Of a DNA stretch of 64,000 nucleotides, positions 9,907 to 17,850 are shown in pieces; position 1 is the stretch's first letter; each line of letters begins with the position of its first letter. This DNA is from JACKAQ01 sp965227145 (lineage in GTDB: Bacteria > Calditrichota > Calditrichia > RBG-13-44-9 > J075): NCBI GenBank assembly GCA_965227145.1, contig OZ245730.1, forward strand, positions 4,836,001 to 4,900,000, read 5' to 3'. The position numbers were made by a program, and so were the translations under genes. Under the pieces are notes generated by a model that was given only the letters and a program-made list of their open reading frames with translations, searched no databases and was not told where the DNA came from.

Positions 9907-9942
9907 AAAAAAATGACGGTGGCGCAACATTTTTCGCCACCG
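9907..9942 (-). terminator. Intrinsic terminator after citrate synthase
   Basis: On the minus strand an 8-bp stem, CGGTGGCG (9942-9935) paired with CGCCACCG (9924-9917), encloses a 10-base loop. Three bases later comes a run of seven T (9913-9907). It sits 24 bases beyond the citrate synthase stop and before the universal stress gene, so it should end most gltA transcripts. Confidence 0.75.
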
Positions 9943-9965
9943 CCAAAGTATTGTTATTAAACAGC

Positions 9966-11309
9966 TTATCGCTTCGAGATAGAGATGTAGTCTTTTGCTT
10001 CGGCAACACTCCGGTATCCCGGGCGAATGATGCGTCCGCCATTGATGAGTTCATCGATTCGGTGAGCAGACCAGCCAACAACCCGGGCCATTGCGAACAT
10101 CGGTGTATAAATTGCGGGATCGAAACCGAGCATATCATACACAAATCCGGAGAAGAAATCGACGTTTGGCGAAATGACTTTGGTTGAGCCTTTCACGTCT
10201 GCGAAAATCTGCGGCGTTACTTCTTCGATGTGCAAATACATTTGCAATTCGTCTTCGCGGTTTTTCACTTTGGCCAATTCGCGGGCTTTTTCTTTCAATA
10301 CAATTGCGCGCGGATCGGATTTGGTGTAAACAGCATGTCCCATTCCGTAAACCAAACCGGTTTTGTTGTAGGCTTCTTTGCGGATAATTTTGGTCACATA
10401 TGCCGAAACCTCATCTTTATCCGCCCAGTTTTTTACGTTTTCTTTGATGTTGTCCATCATCGACATGACCTGCGAGTTGGCAGCGCCGTGCAACGGGCCT
10501 TTCAGCGAGCCGATTGCCGCTGCAATTGTCGAATAGCTGTCCGACTGGCTGGAGGATACCACGTGACTGGTGAACGAAGAGTTGTTTCCGCCGCCGTGTT
10601 CAGCGTGGAGTATTAAGGCCAGGTCCAGCAATTCTGCTTCCAGATCGGTGAAATGGCCATCCGGGCGCAACATGTGCAAAAAGTTTTGGGCAAGGTCGTA
10701 GCCTTCTTTCGGCATGTTGATGTACAGCGGCGCATTGTGGAATTTGTTGCGCATCGCCACATAGGAATAGGCGATCAGCGCCGGGAATTTTGCAGTGAGG
10801 CTGATGCTCTGGCGCAAAATATTCGATACGGAGGTATCATCCGGGTTTTCATCCAACGCATACAGCGTGAGCACGCCTTTCTGAAGCATGTTCATCACAC
10901 TGGCGCTGGTGAATTGCAAAATGTTGGTGGAAATAAACCGGCGGGATAGTGTCATCTCGCTGTACAGATGGCTTTCAAATTCTTTTAATTGATCCGGTGT
11001 GGGTAACTCTCCCAACAGCATCAGATAGGTAATTTCGCTAAAGCCGTGGCGTTTTTCTGCCTGTAAACCTTTTACGATATCTACAATATTAATGCCCCTG
11101 TAAGACAAACTGCCTTCAACCGGCTGTAGTTTGCCATCGATTTTTTTTGAGCCAACCACGCTTGAAAGCTTTGTCAAACCGGCAAGAACTCCGGAACCGT
11201 CCGCGTTTCGCAGCCCCCGTTTTACATCCAGCTCCGCAAAGAGATTTTTGTCAACAGTATTGTTGGCAATAATCTTCTCCGAAAGTTTGTCAAAATAATC
11301 GTTGCTCAT
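9966..11309 (-). CDS. gltA: Citrate synthase
   Basis: 447 aa. The active-site segments are all visible: LHAEHGGGNNSSF (His), GPLHGAAN, the catalytic His in GMGHAVYTKSDPRA and the Asp region in DFFSGFVYDMLG. The enzyme condenses oxaloacetate with acetyl-CoA at the entry of the TCA cycle. A methylcitrate synthase cannot be fully excluded, but no prp-type neighbours are present. It is monocistronic in appearance: a terminator follows at 9907-9942 and a 393-base gap precedes it. Confidence 0.92.
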   Translation of the reverse strand: MSNDYFDKLSEKIIANNTVDKNLFAELDVKRGLRNADGSGVLAGLTKLSSVVGSKKIDGKLQPVEGSLSYRGINIVDIVKGLQAEKRHGFSEITYLMLLGELPTPDQLKEFESHLYSEMTLSRRFISTNILQFTSASVMNMLQKGVLTLYALDENPDDTSVSNILRQSISLTAKFPALIAYSYVAMRNKFHNAPLYINMPKEGYDLAQNFLHMLRPDGHFTDLEAELLDLALILHAEHGGGNNSSFTSHVVSSSQSDSYSTIAAAIGSLKGPLHGAANSQVMSMMDNIKENVKNWADKDEVSAYVTKIIRKEAYNKTGLVYGMGHAVYTKSDPRAIVLKEKARELAKVKNREDELQMYLHIEEVTPQIFADVKGSTKVISPNVDFFSGFVYDMLGFDPAIYTPMFAMARVVGWSAHRIDELINGGRIIRPGYRSVAEAKDYISISKR

Positions 11310-11598
11310 TTAATTGCCCTCGCTAAGTTGCAGTGAATGTTGGTACTTCTGATGTTTATTTCATTTGGCTAAAGTCGGCAAATTAATTGGATAACTGAAT
11401 GTAAATTTTATTATTAAACATGCGAGAATAAAACAATCACACCCTCCGTCCAATTTGAAAATTTCCCATGAATCAATGTGAATATAATCATAATACGAAA
11501 TAAAATCCATCATTCTTGGAATTACCTTCAACTGCTATATAACTATTTGATAGTGGCAAAATCAATAACAATTTCCGGTTGATGCAATATTGGCGGGC
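11310..11598. other. Intergenic region upstream of citrate synthase
   Basis: AT-rich, with no credible reading frame. It must hold the leftward gltA promoter, but I see no convincing paired -35 and -10 boxes. Its right edge is the terminator of the M16 peptidase gene. No riboswitch-like fold is recognisable by eye. Confidence 0.4.
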
Positions 11599-11627
11599 AA
11601 AAAAAAGGCGCCGGAAATTCCGGCGCC
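11599..11627 (-). terminator. Strong intrinsic terminator of the M16 peptidase gene
   Basis: GGCGCCGGAA (11607-11616) and TTCCGGCGCC (11618-11627) form a perfect 10-bp GC-rich stem with a one-base centre. On the minus strand it is followed at once by eight T (11606-11599). It lies 75 bases after the peptidase stop. Confidence 0.9.
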
Positions 11628-11702
11628 AATTGCTCAATTTTCTATAAATTTCCGTTCAGCAATTGTTCGATTTTGCTGAGCGCAACAACTCAATCGGTTA
11701 GG

Positions 11703-14552
11703 TTATTCGGACTCGATGGTGTTGCCTTTTGTGTCCAGCATAACCGGTTCACCAATGCCAAGTTCCGTCATTCGTGGTGCCTGTGTTGCGGCATCACCGA
11801 CAATCAGGTAAACCATTTTGTCCGGGTGAATGTATTTTTTCGCCAGCATCTGATGCTGTTCGGCGGTCATGTTTTGGGTAACCTGTGCTTCTTTTTTGAT
11901 GAAATCTACCGGTTTTCCATACATGGCAATATCTTCCAGCATGCTGCGCTGCGCATCCAGCGTTTCCAAACGGCGGGTGTTGGATTGGATGAGCGCATCT
12001 TTGGTAAACATCAGATCTTCTTCAGAAATGCCGTCGAGATATTTCCCGATTTCTTCTTTTACGATTTGGGCAGATTCCAGCGTCACGTTGGATTTTACAC
12101 CCGACGATGCCAGGAAAAATCCCGGATGTATCGATCCGGTGAAGAAGGAACGCGCACCGTAAGTGTAGCCTTTTTCTTCACGTAAGATCATGTTTAATAT
12201 GCCGTTAAAGCTGCCGCCAAGACGATAGTTCATCACGCTTGCCGCATGATAATCGGCATCGGTTTCCGCCAAACCCAAATGTCCGGCAAAAACCTGCGAT
12301 TGTTTTGCGTTGGGAACATCCACAAAATACAGCTGTGTTTTTTCCGTCATTTGCGGTGCCGGATATTCCGGGAATTTCACTTCTTTTTTCTGCCATTTTT
12401 TAGCCAGTTTTTCGAAATGTTTAACCGCATCTTTTTGGCCGAGCGCTCCGGCGATGCAAACATTAGCCACAGACGGCGAGAAATAATTGCTGTAATAGGC
12501 TTTCAGATCGGCGATAGTGATGTTTTCAACATCCTCAACATCGCCGGTGACCGGACGACCCAGCACATTATCGTTGCCGTAAACCAACCGGCGGAACACC
12601 CGTCCGGCAACTGCCGAAGGATTGACGGTATTGCGCTGAATGCCTTCGATGGTTTCCTGCTTGATGCGGGCAAATTCTTTTTCATCCCAGCGCGGTTCCA
12701 GCAACATTTCCTGGAATAGCGCAAAAACCTGGTCAAATTTGGATGCCAGCGAATTGACGGTAAACGTAATCGATTCGCGACCGGTGCTGATGCGGATGCT
12801 CGCACCCAGCTTTTCGATGGCTTCTTCCAATTCCTGCGGAGTTTTGTTTTTGGTGCCTTCCATCATCACATCGCTAACGAGGTTGGCAACGCCCATTTTG
12901 TTCAAATCATCCAGCAGGGTGCCGCCTTTCAGCGTCATCGAAAATTCAACCAATGGCAGTTCGCTGTTTTCGATGCCATACACTTTCAGCCCGTTTTTGT
13001 AGCTGTGCTCCCAAACGGCGGGAATGGTGATTTCCGGTGCGGGACCTTTTGCCGGTTCAACGGTGCGATCGAATGCTGTGGGCATTTTTTCCACCACAAA
13101 ATCGGAAGCCATCGATGCGGTTTCGGTCGTCGCATCGGCGGATTCTTCCTCAATTTTTTCCTCTACAACCGGAAAACGTTCGGAATTTTCCGCAGTGAGT
13201 TCCGGTTTTCCGGCCGGCACAAAACTGGTGAGCACGTAAGGTTTGTCTTTCAAATATTTGTTGTAAACCGCCCAAATGTCTGCGGAGGTTACATCCAGCG
13301 TATGTTGGATATCGTTGGTAATGAAATCCGGCGAACCGGCGTATTCATTATAATATGCCAACTGGAACGCCTTTGTAAACACGCTGTTGATGCCGTTGTA
13401 AAAATTGGTTTCGGTGCGGGCTTTGATACGGGCGAGATCATCTTCGGTGAATTTTTCCGTTTCGAAACGTTGGAACGCTTCTTTAACGGCTTTTTCCACA
13501 TCATCCAGATCGGAAGTGGGGAACGCGCGAACGCGGATGCGAAAATCACCGGCAATTTCGCTGCTGTTTTGTCGTGCGGAAACATCCGGCGCAAGCTGTT
13601 TTTCTTCGACCAATACTTTGTAAAGCGGCGCTTTTTTGCCCTGCGACAGCAGATCGCCCAACAAATCCAGCGCGTACGAATCTTTTTTGAATTGCGGCGC
13701 CGTCGGGTAAACCATGTTCATTTCCGGCGATTGTGCAAAATTATCTTCGTGAAACGCGCGTTTGGTTTCCGTCAGCGATACCGGCATTGCCTTTGGTTCG
13801 GCAACTGCCGGACTGGCTTTCAGCTCGCCAAAATATTTTTGCACCCATGCTTTGGTTTGGGCTTCGTCATAATCACCGGCGATAACCAGCGTAGCGTTGT
13901 TCGGCCCATACCATTTTTTGTAAAAATTGTGGATGTCTTCGATGGTCGCGTTCTGCAAATCTTCGAACGAACCGATCACCTGCCAGTTATACGGATGTTG
14001 TTCGGGATACATCAATTTGTGGATCACATAATTGGTGTGGCCGTAAGGCACGTTATCCACCCGCTGGCGTTTTTCGTTTTGAACAACGTTCTGCTGATTT
14101 TGAAACGCTTCCATCGTTACGGTCGGCAGCAGAAAACCCATCCGGTCAGATTCCAGCCAGAGCACCATTTCCAGCGCATTTTTGGGCACTACTTCGTAAT
14201 AAATGGTGCCGTCTTCCCATGTTCCGCCGTTCAGCGTACCGCCGGCACCCTGAATTTTGCGGAAGAACTGATCCTGCCCAACGTGTTGCGATTCCTGAAA
14301 TAACATGTGTTCAAACAGGTGGGCAAAGCCGGTGCGTCCCACTTCTTCGCGGTTAGAGCCGACGTGGAAAAGAATTGCCACAGCGGTAATCGGGTCGGAG
14401 CGATCTTCATGTAAAATCACCTCCAAACCATTGTCCAGCTTGTATTTCTGGTAATCAATTTTCAATGCTGTATCCTGCGCAACTGCCGTTGCACCCAACA
14501 GCATCAGCATCGCCAGAACGATTAGCGATGCAGCCATTTGTCTGAATTTCAT
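11703..14552 (-). CDS. Secreted M16 (pitrilysin-family) zinc peptidase
   Basis: 949 aa from the ATG at 14552, chosen over an in-frame ATG at 14588 because GGAGG lies 4 bases upstream and the product then starts with a clean signal peptide (MKFRQMAASL...ATAVAQ). The N-terminal unit has the inverted zinc motif HLFEH (His78, Glu81, His82). Two M16 repeats follow, joined by an acidic linker (about residues 460-500). The second unit has no HxxEH, as is normal for the inactive partner half. It should be a periplasmic or outer-membrane-facing peptidase of exported peptides. A strong terminator follows at 11599-11627. Confidence 0.92.
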   Translation of the reverse strand: MKFRQMAASLIVLAMLMLLGATAVAQDTALKIDYQKYKLDNGLEVILHEDRSDPITAVAILFHVGSNREEVGRTGFAHLFEHMLFQESQHVGQDQFFRKIQGAGGTLNGGTWEDGTIYYEVVPKNALEMVLWLESDRMGFLLPTVTMEAFQNQQNVVQNEKRQRVDNVPYGHTNYVIHKLMYPEQHPYNWQVIGSFEDLQNATIEDIHNFYKKWYGPNNATLVIAGDYDEAQTKAWVQKYFGELKASPAVAEPKAMPVSLTETKRAFHEDNFAQSPEMNMVYPTAPQFKKDSYALDLLGDLLSQGKKAPLYKVLVEEKQLAPDVSARQNSSEIAGDFRIRVRAFPTSDLDDVEKAVKEAFQRFETEKFTEDDLARIKARTETNFYNGINSVFTKAFQLAYYNEYAGSPDFITNDIQHTLDVTSADIWAVYNKYLKDKPYVLTSFVPAGKPELTAENSERFPVVEEKIEEESADATTETASMASDFVVEKMPTAFDRTVEPAKGPAPEITIPAVWEHSYKNGLKVYGIENSELPLVEFSMTLKGGTLLDDLNKMGVANLVSDVMMEGTKNKTPQELEEAIEKLGASIRISTGRESITFTVNSLASKFDQVFALFQEMLLEPRWDEKEFARIKQETIEGIQRNTVNPSAVAGRVFRRLVYGNDNVLGRPVTGDVEDVENITIADLKAYYSNYFSPSVANVCIAGALGQKDAVKHFEKLAKKWQKKEVKFPEYPAPQMTEKTQLYFVDVPNAKQSQVFAGHLGLAETDADYHAASVMNYRLGGSFNGILNMILREEKGYTYGARSFFTGSIHPGFFLASSGVKSNVTLESAQIVKEEIGKYLDGISEEDLMFTKDALIQSNTRRLETLDAQRSMLEDIAMYGKPVDFIKKEAQVTQNMTAEQHQMLAKKYIHPDKMVYLIVGDAATQAPRMTELGIGEPVMLDTKGNTIESE

Positions 14553-14751
14553 AAAGCCTCCATTCGATGTTGATACGATAACGGGCATTCGCCCGCACGA
14601 TTTTTAAAAAAACAATAAGGTTTTTCTTTACGTAACATTCGTTTCCGGGATTCAATAAATTTATTTTTTTCAACGGACAAACGGCAATTCACAGGTTTCA
14701 AAAAATCCGACAATTGCGAGCGAAAGGCTATCCGGGAGGGAAAATGATTTT

Positions 14752-15030
14752 TCAAAAATTGCTGATATTATTTTCAAGAAAATGAATTTCACCATCAATT
14801 ACACCCGCGGTTTTCTCTGCTTTTTTCGCTTCCGGGGCGTTGATAAATGCTTTTGCGGCGTCGATATTGCTTACCTGAAATACAAAAAAGATGTTGTCCG
14901 GGTCATCCAATTCCCGCCAGAAATGAACCAGATACAGTCCTGCTTCACGGTGCGCATTCTGATGGGAATCAAACACCTTTTTCCATTTCGCAAAATCGGC
15001 AACGCGATTCCGGCACAACAAATAAAACAT
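14752..15030 (-). CDS. Small ABM-like (antibiotic-monooxygenase fold) protein
   Basis: 92 aa, no signal peptide. The pattern VADFAKWKKVFDSH, then FWRELDDPDNIFFVFQV and DAAKAFINAPEAKKAEKTAGV, is the beta-alpha-beta arrangement of ABM/dimeric alpha-beta barrel proteins. Members include monooxygenases and many uncharacterised small dimers, and no catalytic signature is evident. It is isolated, between the M16 promoter and a palindrome-rich gap. Function unknown. Confidence 0.65.
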   Translation of the reverse strand: MFYLLCRNRVADFAKWKKVFDSHQNAHREAGLYLVHFWRELDDPDNIFFVFQVSNIDAAKAFINAPEAKKAEKTAGVIDGEIHFLENNISNF

Positions 15031-15357
15031 CGTTCAAAGACCTCATTCTTTTTTTTCGATATATTTAACACCTGCAATAAACGATTGTTTCTTGCGATCA
15101 CGAAAAAAAGAACCCTCAATTTTAGATAAATATAAAGATTTTGAACCGGAATGTAAAACCTGAATATTCATTCCGGCATTTCTAATGGATAGATCTATCG
15201 GTTGGGAATTGGGTCTGTCGATCGACATTTTGAGGGAATGCCCGGGAAATCGATTCAAAAAACGGGGTCATTTTCGCAACTAAATCCCGGAATCCCGTGC
15301 GAAATACAAAAAATCGCAATCCGGGATTCCGCGAAAAAACTGAGTTTCAGCTACAAA
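15031..15357. other. Non-coding gap with several short palindromes
   Basis: No gene is convincing here. It holds CCGGAATG (15146-15153) facing CATTCCGG (15169-15176), the perfect palindrome GATAGATCTATC (15188-15199) and GTCGATCGAC close after it. These could be operators, or remains of the GGAATG-type dispersed palindromes seen elsewhere in the window. Confidence 0.35.
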
Positions 15358-17766
15358 TTATTCATATCGCAGCGATTTTACCGGATTGGCGATTGCCGCC
15401 CGTACAGACTGAAAACTGACCGTGAACAGCGCAATGAGCGCCACCAAACATCCGGCGCCAACGAAAATCCACAGCGACAAATTGAATCGATAGGCAAAAT
15501 CCTGCAGCCAGTTGTTCATTGTAAACCACGCGACTGGCGTTGCAAAAAGGAAAGCCACAATCACCAGCTTCAGAAAATCCTGCGACAGCAGCGAAACAAT
15601 ACTGCCAACCGATGCGCCAAGCACTTTGCGAATCCCGATTTCTTTGGTGCGCTGCTCTGCGGTAAACGCCGCCAATCCAAACAAGCCGAGGCATGCGATA
15701 AATATTGCCAATCCGGAAAACACGCCCATCATTTCCCGCGCCTGCTGTTCTTTTTCGTAAAAATTGGCAATTTCCTCATCCAGAAATTTGTATTCGAACG
15801 GAAATGCCGGCATGAATTCTGCCCACACTTTTTTGAGATGCGCCAGCGATTCGTCAATTTTTCCCGGCTGAGTTGCAACGGTTACGCTATAAAAATGATT
15901 TGGCCAATAGCCAAACACGATCGGAGAAATTGCTTGCTGAAGCGATTGATTGTGAAAATCCTTTACCACGCCAACCACTTCGCCGGAGATGCTGTTCATC
16001 CCGATTGGCAACTGTTTACCAAGCGCTTCCTGCGGATCAAAAATTCCCCATTTGTGCATTGTCGCTTCGTTGATCAAAATTTCTGCGCGTTCCTGAATTG
16101 TAAAATTTGCATCGAGCGCACGCCCGGCAATCAGTTGTAAACCGAATTGTTCGAGATAATCTTCATCAATCAAATAAAGGCTGATATTGAAGCGTTTTGA
16201 CGATTCCCGTCCTTCGGGATACGCGTTGGTGCCAAAATTAAACCCGCCCAACGGTGGTTTGTACGCGGCAGTAACGCCGGAAATTCCGGAATATTGCATC
16301 ACTTCGGCTTTCAGCGATTGGTAATCTTTCCGGGCTTCGTCGGTTTGGATGGGCAATACAATTTTCGCAGATTTTTTGAAACCGAGCTCGGCATTTTGCA
16401 TGTAGCGAAGTTGCCCGTTGATCACCATTGTTGCGATAATCAGCACAATCGTCAGCGCAAATTGCAGCACCACCAAAATTTTCCGCAAAAACAGCGCTCC
16501 GCCGGCTTTGTTCTGGATTTTTTTCAACCCTTTCAGCACCAGCACCGGTTGAAACGCAGACAAATAAAACGCCGGATACGCACCGGCAACCAGCCCTGTA
16601 ATCAGGCTGAGCAGCAGAAAACCGCCGAGAACATCCCAATTTGCCAGCCAGTCGAACGGAATTTCTTTTCCGGCCAGTTTCTCAAACAGCGGTAAAAACA
16701 ATTCTGTCAACCCGAACGCGATAATCAGCGCAAGGGTAGTCAACAGCAACGCTTCGCCGATAAATTGCGAAATGAGCTGTCCGCGCATCGCGCCGAGGGT
16801 TTTGCGCATCCCCACTTCTTTGGCGCGTCCGGCGGAACGGGCGGTCGCCAGATTCATAAAATTGATGCACGCGATACCCAAAATCAACAAACCGATGCCG
16901 CCGAGCAACCACAACAAATACATCGGCGTGCTACCGTCCATTTCACCATCGTAATTCGATTTCAAATGAATATCCAGCATCGGCTGCAGCAACACTTCGC
17001 GTTTGCGCAGATGGGAATCGTCGGTGTATTTGCCCATCAATCCGGCGATGTTCGCAGAAAGCTGCGCCACATTCGTGCCTTCGGGGATCAGCACATAATT
17101 GTAATTCCCGATATATGCGCCCCACTGGTAGGTCGGGTCCCAACCCAACAGCGTTTGGATATCGGAATGGTGCGAAGTAATAAAATCGTATTGAATATGC
17201 GATTGCAACGGCGCTTCGGATACGATGCCGGTGATCAAAAAATCGACGGAGTTATCCAGTCGCAGCGTTTTTCCGATGGGATTTTCATCGCCGAAATATT
17301 TGGTGGCCATCTGTTGCGTCAGCACCATCGTGTTCGGTTCCTGCAACGCGGTTTGCGGATCGCCCTGCACCAATGGAAACGTAAACACTTTGAAAACATT
17401 GGATTTAGCAAACATTACCCGTTCTTCGAAAAACTTGTTTTCACCGTGTGTTACCAGAAAATTGCCGGGATACAAAATGCTGCAAATGTCGCCGATTTCC
17501 GGGTGATCGGTTTTCAGCGCCTCAGCCAGCGGAAACGGATTGAGCACCACGTTTTCGATGCCTTCGCTTTCTTCGGTGCGGATCATCACGCGGTAAATCC
17601 GGTCGGCATTTTCGTGAAATTTGTCGAAATTGAGCTCGTTGCGGATAAACATCATAATCAGCAGGCAGCACGCCAAACCCACCGCCAGCCCGATCACGTT
17701 GATGAGCGAATACAATTTCTGTTTGCTCAAATTTCGCAATGCAATTTTCAGATAATTTTTTAACAT
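15358..17766 (-). CDS. FtsX-like (MacB-type) ABC permease without ATPase, copy 1
   Basis: 802 aa. One membrane helix near residues 20-42 (INVIGLAVGLACCLLIMMFI) is followed by a periplasmic MacB_PCD domain. A first FtsX domain (three helices, about 285-410) has the EVGMRKTLGA box, then come a second periplasmic domain and a C-terminal FtsX domain with the EIGIRKVLGA box. The tail NPVKSLRYE is identical to that of the next gene. No ATP-binding partner is encoded in the window, so it may use an ATPase made elsewhere. Relatives are membrane-anchored transport or mechanotransmission proteins. It is probably cotranscribed with the paralogue at 17851-20280. Confidence 0.88.
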   Translation of the reverse strand: MLKNYLKIALRNLSKQKLYSLINVIGLAVGLACCLLIMMFIRNELNFDKFHENADRIYRVMIRTEESEGIENVVLNPFPLAEALKTDHPEIGDICSILYPGNFLVTHGENKFFEERVMFAKSNVFKVFTFPLVQGDPQTALQEPNTMVLTQQMATKYFGDENPIGKTLRLDNSVDFLITGIVSEAPLQSHIQYDFITSHHSDIQTLLGWDPTYQWGAYIGNYNYVLIPEGTNVAQLSANIAGLMGKYTDDSHLRKREVLLQPMLDIHLKSNYDGEMDGSTPMYLLWLLGGIGLLILGIACINFMNLATARSAGRAKEVGMRKTLGAMRGQLISQFIGEALLLTTLALIIAFGLTELFLPLFEKLAGKEIPFDWLANWDVLGGFLLLSLITGLVAGAYPAFYLSAFQPVLVLKGLKKIQNKAGGALFLRKILVVLQFALTIVLIIATMVINGQLRYMQNAELGFKKSAKIVLPIQTDEARKDYQSLKAEVMQYSGISGVTAAYKPPLGGFNFGTNAYPEGRESSKRFNISLYLIDEDYLEQFGLQLIAGRALDANFTIQERAEILINEATMHKWGIFDPQEALGKQLPIGMNSISGEVVGVVKDFHNQSLQQAISPIVFGYWPNHFYSVTVATQPGKIDESLAHLKKVWAEFMPAFPFEYKFLDEEIANFYEKEQQAREMMGVFSGLAIFIACLGLFGLAAFTAEQRTKEIGIRKVLGASVGSIVSLLSQDFLKLVIVAFLFATPVAWFTMNNWLQDFAYRFNLSLWIFVGAGCLVALIALFTVSFQSVRAAIANPVKSLRYE

Positions 17767-17850
17767 GTTGATATTTCCGGATTTATGTGATTGAACATTT
17801 TCATTTTCGCTGATAATTTGAGGGCGATTTTTGCCCGAAGATTTTGGCGA

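Noticed and set aside
13005..14303. A long open rightward frame of 432 codons opposite the M16 peptidase
   Set aside because: It is an antisense shadow of a well-supported gene: Phe/Arg/His-rich, with no start signal and no domain.
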